A stretch of DNA of 64,000 bases, from assembly GCF_000368145.1 (NCBI RefSeq), contig NZ_KB849283.1, forward strand, positions 248,001-312,000. The letters are read 5' to 3'. Source of the stretch: Acinetobacter guillouiae CIP 63.46. Its GTDB lineage: Bacteria > Pseudomonadota > Gammaproteobacteria > Pseudomonadales > Moraxellaceae. Every line of letters begins with the position of its first letter. Position 1 is the stretch's first letter. The notes below the pieces were generated by a model that did no database searches, was not told the origin of the DNA, and saw only the letters and a list, made by a program, of their open reading frames with translations. The translations under genes were made by a program, and so were the position numbers. Below are positions 8,479-17,118 of this stretch, in pieces.

Positions 8479-10194
8479 ATGAAACAAGAAACTGCACTCA
8501 AACTTATGAAAGCGGGTGAAAATGTCTTTTTGACTGGATCTGCTGGTGCAGGAAAAACCTATACGCTTAATCAGTACATCAATTATTTAAAAGCACGCAA
8601 AGTCCCTGTTGCAATTACAGCATCTACGGGGATTGCAGCAACACATATGAATGGCATGACGATTCATACTTGGGCAGGCATTGGGATTAAAGATACGCTG
8701 ACTGATGATGATTTAAAGCGTATGAAAGAGCGTAAATACTTAAAAGAGCATTTAGAAAATGCCCAAGTCTTGATCATTGATGAAATTTCAATGTTACATG
8801 CCAAACAGCTTAATTTGGTCAATCAAGTTTTAAAATATTTTAAAGAATCTGATGATGCTTTCGGTGGTATTCAAGTGATTGCAGCCGGAGACTTTTTTCA
8901 GCTGCCGCCTGTAGGAAAAAATAGCGAACTAAATCGAGATAAATTTTGTTTTATGTCAACCGCTTGGGTTGAAGCAAAATTTCGTGTTTGCTACCTGACA
9001 GAGCAGCATCGTCAAGATGATTCGGCATTGAATGATGTACTCAATGCGATTCGTGCCCAGAATATTCAGCCACAGCATATTCAAGCGCTACAAGATACCC
9101 GTAATCAAGACATTGGCGATACCTACACGCGTTTATATACCCACAATATGGACGTGGATAGCATCAACTTTCAGCATCTCAATGCGATTGAAGGGGATGA
9201 TTATCAATTTGTAGCGGTGACAGATGGTAATGAAAAGCTGATTGAAACATTGAAATCTTCTGTACGTGCACCTGATGAGTTGACGCTTAAAAAGCATGCC
9301 AAAGTTATGTTCGTTAAAAATAACTTCGATATGGGCTATATCAACGGTAGTTTAGGTGAAGTTATTGGTTTTGAAGAAGACGATGAACTAGGAATGTTAC
9401 CTAAAGTCAAAATGACCGATGGTACAACCTTGTTGGTTGCGCCAGAAACATGGTCTGTTGACAATGAAGGTGGTAAAACCATCGCCAGTCTACAACAAGT
9501 GCCATTACGGTTAGCTTGGGCGATTACTATTCATAAATCACAAGGGATGACCTTGGAAGCCGCGGAAATCAACTTAAGCCATACCTTTGAAAAAGGTCAG
9601 GGTTATGTGGCTTTATCCCGGCTTAAATCGATTCAGGGTTTAAGATTATTGGGTTTTAATGATCAGGCGTTGGAACTGGATAGTCTTGCAATTAAAGCAG
9701 ATCGCCGTTTTCAAGAGTTATCCAATGAAGCCGAAGTGCATTATGCAGATTCAGACTTAACCACACAGCACAATGCCTTTATTCGTCATTGTGGCGGGAC
9801 GTTAAATACCACTGAAATTGAACGTAATGAAAAGAAGCTGGCGCGTAATAGTGGTAAAACCAATTATGCTTCGGCAACACTTGATGAAACACGTGAATTG
9901 TTTGAAAGTGGCTATGAGATTCAGGATATTGCGGTTGAACGTGGATTAACTCCTGCGACGATTATCAATCATTTGGCTCGTTTACATCGAGAACAAGGTT
10001 TAGATATCTCGATTGCAAATCCCGGTGAAGAAGTTGTAGAAAAAATTCGTGTAATTTATAAAAAATTAAAGAAACGCCAAGATCCAAGTCATTTTAATGA
10101 TGATGGTGCGATTAAATTGCGTCCAATCGTTGATTTAACCAGTCCCAAAATGGGCTATGATCAGGTACGTTTGGCATTGTTATTTGTTGAGTGA
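8479..10194 (+). CDS. PIF1-type DNA helicase with C-terminal HTH domain
   Basis: A 571-residue superfamily 1B helicase. Walker A is GSAGAGKTYTLNQY (residues about 20-33), Walker B is VLIIDEISMLH, followed by GDFFQLPPVG and a C-terminal helicase part with AITIHKSQGMTLEAAEINL and GQGYVALSRLKS, the hallmark motifs of PIF1/RecD-like enzymes. After residue 460 a helix-turn-helix of the RQC-linked type (TLDETRELFESGYEIQDIA, then GLTPATIINHLARL) probably contacts DNA. PIF1 helicases unwind 5'-to-3' and clear forks, R-loops or G-quadruplexes. It is followed with overlap by two small ORFs and preceded by the unknown 689-residue protein. Confidence 0.9.
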   Translation: MKQETALKLMKAGENVFLTGSAGAGKTYTLNQYINYLKARKVPVAITASTGIAATHMNGMTIHTWAGIGIKDTLTDDDLKRMKERKYLKEHLENAQVLIIDEISMLHAKQLNLVNQVLKYFKESDDAFGGIQVIAAGDFFQLPPVGKNSELNRDKFCFMSTAWVEAKFRVCYLTEQHRQDDSALNDVLNAIRAQNIQPQHIQALQDTRNQDIGDTYTRLYTHNMDVDSINFQHLNAIEGDDYQFVAVTDGNEKLIETLKSSVRAPDELTLKKHAKVMFVKNNFDMGYINGSLGEVIGFEEDDELGMLPKVKMTDGTTLLVAPETWSVDNEGGKTIASLQQVPLRLAWAITIHKSQGMTLEAAEINLSHTFEKGQGYVALSRLKSIQGLRLLGFNDQALELDSLAIKADRRFQELSNEAEVHYADSDLTTQHNAFIRHCGGTLNTTEIERNEKKLARNSGKTNYASATLDETRELFESGYEIQDIAVERGLTPATIINHLARLHREQGLDISIANPGEEVVEKIRVIYKKLKKRQDPSHFNDDGAIKLRPIVDLTSPKMGYDQVRLALLFVE

Positions 10195-10406
10195 TAGATG
10201 TTTTTAGTGATGAATTAATGGCTAAATTTGAGAAAAAGTTATTAAGTCCACGTTTAGCTATTTTGTCTAAATGCAAATATTCTAATAGTTATAATCTCTG
10301 CTTTCAGTTGTGCCCATTTTATTATGCGCATGAATTGATAGATTCAAATATTTCTTTTGAAGGGTTGGAGCTACCATATCCATTTTTAAAAGATTTGCTT
10401 GGTTGA
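10191..10406 (+). CDS. Small unknown ORF coupled to the helicase gene
   Basis: A 71-codon ORF with a GTG start that overlaps the helicase stop by 4 bp (GTGA), so it may be translated by coupling. The product is cysteine-containing (SKCKYSNSYNLCFQLCPF) and has no known motif. Its stop overlaps the TTG start of the next ORF by 4 bp (TTGA). The two together make about 146 residues of one composition, so they could be one gene split by a frameshift. An ATG ten codons in (10218) is an alternative start. Confidence 0.4.
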   Translation: MIDVFSDELMAKFEKKLLSPRLAILSKCKYSNSYNLCFQLCPFYYAHELIDSNISFEGLELPYPFLKDLLG

Positions 10407-10630
10407 CGTTGGTTTTTGATGAAAATGAATGTGATGCATTTAATGGGTGTTTTACCATTAAAAGTATCCATAATCCTGTCGATTTATACCAATTGGCATT
10501 TATTGAAAGTCGTGACGGTTATCTAAAAGTGATTGCGAAAATCAAGATTGATTTTGAGTTTGAGCAATTTGATGATTTTGAAAATCTAGAATTGGTGATC
10601 AATGCTACTGTTGCATCTCAGATCTTATGA
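10403..10630 (+). CDS. Small unknown ORF, possible second half of a frameshifted gene
   Basis: A 75-codon acidic ORF (several EF/FD repeats near the C-terminus) that begins at TTG in a 4-bp overlap with the previous ORF. A TTG start without a separate ribosome binding site is unusual. In this frame the sequence is open from 10361, which would fit a shift of reading frame within one ancestral gene. No family recognised. A bacterial immunity-like or regulatory role cannot be judged from sequence. Confidence 0.4.
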   Translation: MTLVFDENECDAFNGCFTIKSIHNPVDLYQLAFIESRDGYLKVIAKIKIDFEFEQFDDFENLELVINATVASQIL

Positions 10631-10844
10631 TTCAATCGTTTTAAGTGAAAAAGAATGCATTAACACAGATGCTTATTGATGATTTTGTTAAGGTCTATCA
10701 ATAGAATACAATAGATGTCGTGCTTTGAATGAGATAAAGAACCATAAAGCGCCCTAGTCCAGAAATGTTTCATCTCATGGTTATTCATATTCTAAAATTA
10801 AAGTGAATTTCAGCATCGTATAGCTGTGTAGTAAATTTGGATGC

Positions 10845-10850
10845 TATACT
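10845..10850 (+). promoter_or_regulatory. Probable sulP -10 box within an inverted repeat
   Basis: TATACT is a good -10 box; a transcript would begin near 10857 and give a leader of about 170 nt. An inverted repeat AGCATC (10812-10817) / GATGCT (10840-10845) brackets the -35 region and could be an operator. No strong -35 hexamer is visible. The rest of the 397-bp gap upstream of it (10631-10800) holds nothing I can name. Confidence 0.45.
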
Positions 10851-10904
10851 CGCACTTTAACTTCCTTCAAAACCAGCGCTTTTTTATGACACTTACGCCA
10901 CCTT

Positions 10905-11027
10905 AAGTTTATTTACCTCTTCTAATTTGTAAATAACTCATCACTGTCTAGTGATGTGGTGTAGTCGTTTGTGTGTCGTATATCACATCACTAGCCTATC
11001 AAAAAATCAAAAAAATAGGCGCTATTT
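10905..11027 (+). promoter_or_regulatory. Structured 5' leader of sulP with alternative stems (riboswitch-like candidate)
   Basis: Four stems can be drawn. P0: TTATTTAC (10909-10916) / GTAAATAA (10929-10936). P1: CATCACT (10939-10945) / AGTGATG (10950-10956) with a 4-nt loop. P2: CTAGTGATGTG (10948-10958) / CACATCACTAG (10984-10994), which cannot form together with P1. P3: GCCTAT (10994-10999) / ATAGGC (11015-11020), which would cover the AGG ribosome binding site 8 nt before the sulP ATG. Such exclusive pairing with a masked binding site is typical of RNA-level control. The family, if any, is unknown to me; P2 could alternatively be a DNA operator. Confidence 0.5.
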
Positions 11028-12482
11028 ATGTTATCTAATATCCGAGAACAATGGTTCTCTAACATCCGTGGGGATGTGCTTGCTGGACTTGTTGTGGGGC
11101 TTGCACTCATCCCCGAAGCTATCGCTTTTTCAATTATTGCTGGTGTAGATCCAAAAGTGGGTTTATATGCATCATTTTGTATCGCCGTCGTGATTTCGTT
11201 TGTTGGGGGACGGCCAGCAATGATTTCGGCAGCAACAGGCGCTATGGCATTGCTTATGGTCACTTTAGTAAAAGAGCATGGCCTTGAATATTTACTTGCT
11301 GCAACAATTTTAACGGGTGTGATTCAAATATTTGCAGGCTATTTGAAGTTAGCGAAGTTAATGCGGTTTGTTTCTAAATCTGTAGTGATTGGCTTTGTGA
11401 ATGCTTTAGCTATCTTAATTTTGATGGCTCAGTTGCCTGAATTTGTGAATGTGACGTGGCATGTTTATGCTTTGGTTGCATTAGGTTTGGTAATCATTTA
11501 TTTATTTCCGCTCATTCCAAAATTAGGAAAAATACTGCCTTCACCGCTTGTGTGTATTATTGCAATTACGATATTGGCAATGAGTCTTGGATTTGATGTG
11601 CGAACAGTTGGGGATATGGGGGCTTTGCCTGATACGCTTCCAATATTTTTACTTCCAGACATCCCTTTGAATGTTGAAACATTGAAAATTATCTTGCCGT
11701 ATTCATTCGCATTAGCGGCAGTTGGTTTACTTGAATCTATGATGACAGCGACGATCGTGGATGAAATGACTGATACACCAAGTGATAAATATCAGGAATG
11801 CAAAGGGCAAGGAATCGCGAATATTGCATCTGGTTTTATGGGAGGAATGGCGGGTTGCGCAATGATCGGTCAATCTATGATTAATGTGAAATCAGGCGGT
11901 TTTTCTCGCTTATCAACATTCTCAGCGGGTATTTTTCTTCTTATTCTTGTTGTGTTTATTAGTGACTGGCTCAAAGTGATTCCAATGGCTGCATTGGTTG
12001 CTGTAATGATTATGGTCTCTATTAGTACCTTTGAATGGCGTTCTCTAACTAGCTTTAAAGCAAATCCTAAAAGTAGTAATGCTGTGATGATCGTGACCGT
12101 CATAGTGGTCGTGGCTACTCATAACCTCGCATTAGGTGTACTCAGTGGCGTTTTGCTTTCAGCGCTATTTCTTGCCATTAAATTAGAAGATGATATTCAG
12201 GTGAAGTCTGCTTTTGAAGGATCAGCACGTTTATATGATTTAAGCGGTCAGATTTTCTTTAGCTCTTCTGAAAAATTTATGCAAAGTTTTGACTTCAAAG
12301 AGAAAATTTCAGATGTCATTATCGATTTGACTCACTCCCATATTTGGGATGTCACATCTGTTGCGATGTTGGATTCTGTTGTAAGCAAATTTCGTAAGAA
12401 TGGAATCAACGTCACAGTACGTGGTTTAAATGAAGCGAGTTCAATTATGATCGATAAGTATGGCACACATGCCAGAATTTAA
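11028..12482 (+). CDS. SulP-family anion transporter with STAS domain
   Basis: A 484-residue inner-membrane protein of the SLC26/SulP family. The N-terminal two thirds hold about ten to twelve hydrophobic helices with the family signature near [19 protein letters not shown] (residues about 24-42) and [15 protein letters not shown] (about 272-286). The last 90 residues form a shortened STAS domain ([21 protein letters not shown]), which has the D-T/S-S-A-containing loop. Substrates in this family include sulfate, bicarbonate and dicarboxylates; no sulfate-assimilation or carbonic anhydrase gene adjoins, so the substrate is open. Expression is probably set by the structured leader immediately upstream. 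Confidence 0.9.
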   Translation: MLSNIREQWFSNIRGDVLAGLVVGLALIPEAIAFSIIAGVDPKVGLYASFCIAVVISFVGGRPAMISAATGAMALLMVTLVKEHGLEYLLAATILTGVIQIFAGYLKLAKLMRFVSKSVVIGFVNALAILILMAQLPEFVNVTWHVYALVALGLVIIYLFPLIPKLGKILPSPLVCIIAITILAMSLGFDVRTVGDMGALPDTLPIFLLPDIPLNVETLKIILPYSFALAAVGLLESMMTATIVDEMTDTPSDKYQECKGQGIANIASGFMGGMAGCAMIGQSMINVKSGGFSRLSTFSAGIFLLILVVFISDWLKVIPMAALVAVMIMVSISTFEWRSLTSFKANPKSSNAVMIVTVIVVVATHNLALGVLSGVLLSALFLAIKLEDDIQVKSAFEGSARLYDLSGQIFFSSSEKFMQSFDFKEKISDVIIDLTHSHIWDVTSVAMLDSVVSKFRKNGINVTVRGLNEASSIMIDKYGTHARI

Positions 12483-12488
12483 ATTAAG

Positions 12489-12514
12489 GAGACTCTATAT
12501 TTATGTAGAGTCTC
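12489..12514 (+). terminator. Hairpin after sulP (weak terminator)
   Basis: GAGACTCTA (12489-12497) / TAGAGTCTC (12506-12514) is a 9-bp stem directly after the sulP stop, but no T-run follows. It may stabilise the mRNA end. The rest of the 12515-13025 gap holds only a possible small membrane-protein ORF on the minus strand (12715-12921) and a doubtful 36-codon ORF. Confidence 0.5.
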
Positions 12515-12714
12515 TAAAATCGGTATAATCTTAATTATGCAAGTACTTCGTAATATGAATTAGCTAAGATTCATTTATGGGATATATGCCACAAATGCTA
12601 AAACTAAAATTAGCAAGAGAGAATGGTTTTAGCTTGTGGAACAGTGATACAGCTGAAAAATATAATCAATGTAGTGTAAAAAAATAAAATGTTTGAAATA
12701 GTTAAGATGTTAAC

Positions 12715-12921
12715 TTAAGCCCAATGTCTAGCTTTTAAAAAAGATTCAAACTTAAAGTAATATTTACAGATTAAAATCAACGAAATATAGATTAGTATTT
12801 GATTTATCTCGAATTCCTTATTATTTAGAAAATTTAGTATTTGGAAGTAAATTTGTAGAGCTAAAAGTAAGCTAAAAAAAATAACACCTCTATGACTTGC
12901 TTTTTCTTTTACAGTTCTCAT
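12715..12921 (-). CDS. Possible small membrane protein
   Basis: A 68-codon ORF whose product has two hydrophobic stretches (VIFFSLLLALQIYFQIL and ILIYISLILICKYYF) between basic segments. The ATG at 12921 has no clear ribosome binding site and the surrounding DNA is very AT-rich, which favours chance hydrophobic ORFs. No family recognised and no functional link to the neighbours. Confidence 0.3.
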   Translation of the reverse strand: MRTVKEKASHRGVIFFSLLLALQIYFQILNFLNNKEFEINQILIYISLILICKYYFKFESFLKARHWA

Positions 12922-13025
12922 AAATCTAAGCGCTAAAATGCTAATTTAGTGTTAATTTTACAGTTTTTTTATATGTTAATGCTATAATTCTTATCAATAT
13001 CTAGTGCTTTCAAACGGTTAATACC

Positions 13026-13409
13026 ATGCCACAAATGTTTATTGATTATTCTGACAATATTCAAAATTTAGATAAAAAGAAATTGATGTTGGGCTTAAAT
13101 CATGCACTGTTTGATACAGGTTTAGTGGGGCAAGCACATGATATTAAATCCCGTATTCAATCAGTTTCGGATTATTTGATTGGCTTTGGGGATGAAAGTG
13201 GCGAGCAGAGTAATCAAGCATTTATTTTCGTACGTTTACAAGGTCTAAGTGGTCGTACTGAACCACAAAAAGACTTAATGACTGAAAATTTATCGCAATT
13301 TTTACAGTCATTTGAAGATTATTCTGCACAGGGTTTAGAAATTCAGCTCTGTGTAGAGTTTGCTGAAATGCCACGAGAAATTTATAAAAAAGTTTTCGTG
13401 CAAAAATAA
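13026..13409 (+). CDS. 5-carboxymethyl-2-hydroxymuconate isomerase-like tautomerase
   Basis: A 127-residue protein of the CHMI group of the tautomerase superfamily. The processed N-terminal proline that acts as catalytic base is P2 (MPQMFIDYSDNI), and the IKSRIQSVSDYLIG and LSGRTEPQKD segments line up with E. coli HpcD (IRSRV and GRSLESRQ regions). HpcD isomerises an intermediate of homoprotocatechuate breakdown. No other genes of that pathway are nearby, so this stand-alone homologue may act on another dienol or enol acid. The gene has its own upstream region, with a GTTAATACC stretch just before the ATG and no strong ribosome binding site. Confidence 0.8.
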   Translation: MPQMFIDYSDNIQNLDKKKLMLGLNHALFDTGLVGQAHDIKSRIQSVSDYLIGFGDESGEQSNQAFIFVRLQGLSGRTEPQKDLMTENLSQFLQSFEDYSAQGLEIQLCVEFAEMPREIYKKVFVQK

Positions 13410-13447
13410 TCAACTTGGGGCTTAAAAGATAGGCCCCAATCTTTTAC

Positions 13448-14068
13448 TTATTCATTTCTGAGTTCGCATATTGCTTTAACCAGTTTTGGATATCGCGCTT
13501 GTAACTCAACACCATTGAGTAAATCTCTTTCAATCTCGCCCGCCGCAAAATCATAGTGATGTTCTGGATGTTGTAAATATACCGCATCACGAATCTCAGA
13601 CTCTTCTTCATTTTCATGATGGACGCTATATGCTTCATCAGCAACATAGAGTAGACCCTCAGCCCAAGTGTCGCCTATATCAAAACTATATTTCCCGCTA
13701 ACAAAGTTTTGAATATCTTCTTGTATGTCATCAAAGAATTCCTTGCCTTTGAGGATTAACCAACATCTAAAATAAATAAAACCATCATCAGATAAATAGG
13801 CATCGAAATTGAAAATACCATCTTTTTCAGTAAAATCAGATTCTAAAATTGTCGAGAGTTCTGCGATTTCAGCGCTATAGAGTTGTGAGAGTTTGAGCTG
13901 GAGTGTTTTTTCAAAAGTAATCAGTTGTTGTTTATCTAATTGAGATAAATATTGCACAAGATCTTGTAAATGCTGGTCAATATCATAATCAGACCAGTGA
14001 GCATCTTTGTTGTGGTTCGACTGGTCTATTGCATCCCAAAACAATTTTTCTTCTTCTCGTAATGACAT
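13448..14068 (-). CDS. DUF4240 domain protein
   Basis: A 206-residue acidic cytosolic protein. The EEKLFWDAIDQS start, the central IYFRCWLILKGKEFFDD and the GLLYVADEAYSVHH segment are typical of DUF4240, a family of unknown function. I chose the ATG at 14068 because GGA lies 7 nt upstream; the frame is open to 14113 with an earlier Met at 14080 that has no binding site. It is convergent with the isomerase gene and lies 60 bp after thiM on the same strand, so it may be the last gene of the thiM unit. Confidence 0.7.
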   Translation of the reverse strand: MSLREEEKLFWDAIDQSNHNKDAHWSDYDIDQHLQDLVQYLSQLDKQQLITFEKTLQLKLSQLYSAEIAELSTILESDFTEKDGIFNFDAYLSDDGFIYFRCWLILKGKEFFDDIQEDIQNFVSGKYSFDIGDTWAEGLLYVADEAYSVHHENEEESEIRDAVYLQHPEHHYDFAAGEIERDLLNGVELQARYPKLVKAICELRNE

Positions 14069-14128
14069 CAGTGATTCCATCGGTTTAAGCTTAATTTTAA
14101 TGCTAAAAAGCAAGTTTATCTGTTTAGT

Positions 14129-14995
14129 CTAAAGACTTAAGACTTCTATGTCTGCATATTGCCAAATTTTATCTGCACTCATTTGATATATTTCATCTAA
14201 AAATGCGACATTAAAGCTTCCAACAGCTTGGGCTTTTTCAAAAGCTAATTTTCCTGCAATCGCAAAATGGATATGTGCAGAGATTGTTGCAATCGTGGCT
14301 GTTGTGACTGCACTATAAGCTGCAATTAATGCGCCTAAAGCGCAACCTGTTGCAGTGACTTTCGGCTGTAAAAAGCTTCCACCATTGACCTGAATCACAC
14401 TATTAAATTCTTTAGATAGAATAAAGTCAGATTCACCAGAAATTGCAACACATTCGGTATGGGTTAAAAGTGCTAAAGCCTGTAAATACACTTCATTGCT
14501 TGATACAGTACTGTCTACACCTTTGGATTCAACTTGATTGCCTGCAAGTGCACTGATCTCTGAGGCATTACCACGAATAACAGTTGGTTTGAGCAAAATC
14601 AATTGATCGACCATTTCACTGCGCCATTTGAGAAATGCACCATAACCAACAGGGTCGAGCACCCACGGTGTATTTTTACTTGCTACAGTTTGTGCTGAAA
14701 TTTGCATGGCCTGCATTTGTTCAGAGGTTGGTGTTCCCACATTGATACTTAATGCCGCAGCAATAGAAGCAAAGCTTTCCGCCTCAAATGGGTTATCAAT
14801 CATTGCAGGTGAAGCCCCAGCAGCCAATAAGACATTGGCAGCATAATTTGCTGCAACACTGTTGGTGATACACTGGACTAAGGGCTGTTGAGTTTGTAAC
14901 TCAGTCCAAGCATCCACAACTTTTTGTAAAATGACATCAGTGTGGGTATGAAGTTGATCCGTTTGAGAATGTGTAATATTTTCAGGATGATTCAT
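14129..14995 (-). CDS. thiM: Hydroxyethylthiazole kinase
   Basis: A 288-residue ribokinase-fold enzyme that phosphorylates 4-methyl-5-(2-hydroxyethyl)thiazole in thiamine salvage. Family marks are VQCITNSVAANYAANVLLAAGASPAM (in two parts: CITNSVAANYAAN and LLAAGASPAM), LDPVGYGAFLKWR, and the VTATGCALGALIAAYSA anion-hole region with its conserved cysteine. A consensus AAGGAG precedes the ATG and overlaps the stop of the upstream zinc-ribbon gene, so the two are probably co-transcribed. I saw no TPP riboswitch-like sequence upstream and no thiE or thiD partner here. Confidence 0.95.
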   Translation of the reverse strand: MNHPENITHSQTDQLHTHTDVILQKVVDAWTELQTQQPLVQCITNSVAANYAANVLLAAGASPAMIDNPFEAESFASIAAALSINVGTPTSEQMQAMQISAQTVASKNTPWVLDPVGYGAFLKWRSEMVDQLILLKPTVIRGNASEISALAGNQVESKGVDSTVSSNEVYLQALALLTHTECVAISGESDFILSKEFNSVIQVNGGSFLQPKVTATGCALGALIAAYSAVTTATIATISAHIHFAIAGKLAFEKAQAVGSFNVAFLDEIYQMSADKIWQYADIEVLSL

Positions 14996-15004
14996 AAATG
15001 CTCC

Positions 15005-16159
15005 TTACTGAGTAAAGTAGTGGTCTTGGTGTTTGCAACTGCGACAAAATAATGTCACATAATTTTGTGCATCATACTCAACCGTTAATTCGTTTGAGCC
15101 ACAATACATACAGCGCTTTTGCGAATAGAAATTTAAGCGTGGTTCAATCTTTTTCCAAGATTTCCACACAGGTTGAAAGAAGATACCTTCATCGTAGCCT
15201 AAAAACCGATAAAACAGTATTTCACTCATCCTACTTAATGGAATATTCGGTGGACGTGGCAGGGTTGAGGTTTCCCATTTTTCTGCAATTGCGCGTTCTC
15301 GATATTGTTGCACTGTTTTTTTGAGAATATTGGTATTAATAAAGTTTTCGTTACGAACTTGTAGCGCCTTTTTTTGATATAAATATTCAAGCGCAGTTTG
15401 AATGAGATAGAAAATTTGCCCAACGGCTAATGTGTCGAGTAGGTGATAACAGAAGATTTGGAAGTTTTTATTGCCCGAAATCTGGATACCCCACGTGCGA
15501 CAATAATGTTGGGTAAACTGTACAATTTCTTGATACAGCACAACATAGAGTGCATTTTTGACTTCTTCGGATGTTTTAAATGGGATACCTTGGCTTAGAT
15601 TTTCATAGAACCAATGGCGTAGTTGTGTTGCGATACTAAACATACTCGGTTCGGAATAACCATCCAAACGAACATTGATATAGTATTGATGTGCATCATC
15701 ACTAAAATCTTTGGCAACAAAAACATTGTCTTTAATCAGTTGATTGAGAAGTTGACTTTGAAAATAGTAATTGGGGGTAATGGGATGATATTTAATCACT
15801 TCCCAATCAATAAACTCTTGATGGTTGGTATTTTCATGCACCTGATTGTCTAAAATACTCAGTAAAAATAATTTATGTAAAAAACTGAGCTGGTCTAAAC
15901 CTAATTCAAAATTATCTTTTTTCTTTAGCTTACGGGTTTCTTGCAAGCGAGTTTCTTTAATCAGTTTACGCCGTTTGCTTTGGCATGTTTCACAATGACA
16001 GTTGCGTTGATTGTTTTGAAAAACTTGATGATTGCAATGGCTACATTGGTGAAAACTCACTTCTTTCTCAAATTCTTCAGCTTCAACATAATACATACTT
16101 GCCTGACAAAGTGGGCAAAATGTACTTTCATCCAGCTGTTTTTGCAGAATTTGAAGCAT
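15005..16159 (-). CDS. Unknown protein with N- and C-terminal zinc ribbons
   Basis: A 384-residue protein not recognised as a family. Close to the N-terminus are CPLC, CSHC, CHCETC (residues about 15-60), and near the C-terminus CMYC and CRSC; paired CxxC motifs at both ends suggest two structural zinc sites. The middle is helical with aromatic residues and no membrane segment. The ATG at 16159 was chosen because it leaves the first zinc site near the N-terminus; a GTG at 16201 is possible, and neither has a strong binding site. It lies just upstream of thiM, whose ribosome binding site overlaps its stop codon. Confidence 0.6.
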   Translation of the reverse strand: MLQILQKQLDESTFCPLCQASMYYVEAEEFEKEVSFHQCSHCNHQVFQNNQRNCHCETCQSKRRKLIKETRLQETRKLKKKDNFELGLDQLSFLHKLFLLSILDNQVHENTNHQEFIDWEVIKYHPITPNYYFQSQLLNQLIKDNVFVAKDFSDDAHQYYINVRLDGYSEPSMFSIATQLRHWFYENLSQGIPFKTSEEVKNALYVVLYQEIVQFTQHYCRTWGIQISGNKNFQIFCYHLLDTLAVGQIFYLIQTALEYLYQKKALQVRNENFINTNILKKTVQQYRERAIAEKWETSTLPRPPNIPLSRMSEILFYRFLGYDEGIFFQPVWKSWKKIEPRLNFYSQKRCMYCGSNELTVEYDAQNYVTLFCRSCKHQDHYFTQ

Positions 16160-16328
16160 AGAGATAAATATATAAATTATTAAGGACTTTTCATTATACA
16201 CATCTATATAGATGAAAGCTGATTGCTTAAAATGAATGTTTTATAAAATATACAATTCAATGATGATTGAACCCATTGTATGATTATTCAATGATATTCA
16301 AAGACTAAATCTCAACGAGCGAATCCAT

Positions 16329-16589
16329 TTGAGTGCAAGTTTAGATGTTTCGGAATGGGATCATTTTTTAATCTTTTTATCTGGACTGTACGTAGAATGC
16401 CATTATGGTATTTTCTTGCTCAAAGCACTTAAAAATATTCAAATTGATCCGATTGAGAACCGTTATATGGGGCGCTTCGTTGCGTCAAAACATATTGACC
16501 ATTCGGAATTATTGCAGGATAAAATAGCGCAGTCTGGTTTACATTATCATTTTGAAAAGCAAATATTCGTAATCCCTTTACAAAAGTAA
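16329..16589 (+). CDS. Small unknown protein
   Basis: An 86-codon ORF with a TTG start and a GAG nine bases upstream. The product has an aromatic-rich middle (ECHYGIFLLKALKNIQ) and a basic C-terminus, with no known motif. It is divergent from the zinc-ribbon gene. It could be a real small cytosolic protein or the remnant of a longer one; codon use resembles the neighbours. Confidence 0.4.
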   Translation: MSASLDVSEWDHFLIFLSGLYVECHYGIFLLKALKNIQIDPIENRYMGRFVASKHIDHSELLQDKIAQSGLHYHFEKQIFVIPLQK

Positions 16590-16726
16590 CAATGTGGAGC
16601 TTTGGGGAAATGAAGATTGTATGGTTTATCAGTTTATATGGTTTAAATGCGGTAAATAGAACGTATCTATTGATTCTATTTACCGATAAAAGGTGATTTA
16701 AACAATAATCCTAACGCTTATCTGCC

Positions 16727-16990
16727 TCAATAAGCAGCAGGGCATGGTAATTCAGAATCCTCAAAATGCTCCATTTTAGCCTGAAGCAATGCCTTGGCTT
16801 TTTTAGCTGGAACTTTGTGCTGTCCTAGCATTTCATATTGTTTTAAAAGCGCAGTCACTTCACTGGTTTTTAAAGGAATGCCTTCACAAGTCATAAACAT
16901 CGCAATAACCTGATGATCTAACTTCGCTTTATCCAGCATTTGCATCGTTTTAATGTTTTCAACACGGACTATATGGTCTTTAAAAATCAT
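16727..16990 (-). CDS. Small unknown cytosolic protein
   Basis: An 87-residue, lysine- and methionine-rich helical protein (MIFKDHIVRVEN at its start, ELPCPAAY at its end). The ATG at 16990 has a GAGG six bases upstream (TGAGGTGCAACATG), which makes it far better than the more upstream in-frame starts. It follows the exported-protein gene at 17119 on the same strand and may be co-transcribed with it. No function can be inferred. Confidence 0.6.
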   Translation of the reverse strand: MIFKDHIVRVENIKTMQMLDKAKLDHQVIAMFMTCEGIPLKTSEVTALLKQYEMLGQHKVPAKKAKALLQAKMEHFEDSELPCPAAY

Positions 16991-17118
16991 GTTGCACCTC
17001 ATTTTTTGTTGAGTATTTTTATTGTGCGATATACACAACATTAAACAAGCAAGAACTGTGCTCAAAATGTAGTCGCTTTGAAAAAAGTGTAATGTTGTGC
17101 ATCGAGGTGTTTAATGAT

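Noticed and set aside
10951-11148. 65-codon plus-strand ORF before and inside sulP
   Set aside because: It overlaps the structured leader and the sulP start in another frame, without a ribosome binding site.
12577-12687. 36-codon ORF with ATG start after sulP
   Set aside because: Too short, with no clear binding site or similarity; it could be a gene remnant but nothing supports it.
14996-15060. Possible TPP riboswitch before thiM
   Set aside because: thiM's ribosome binding site overlaps the end of the preceding gene, and no THI-box-like sequence is seen.
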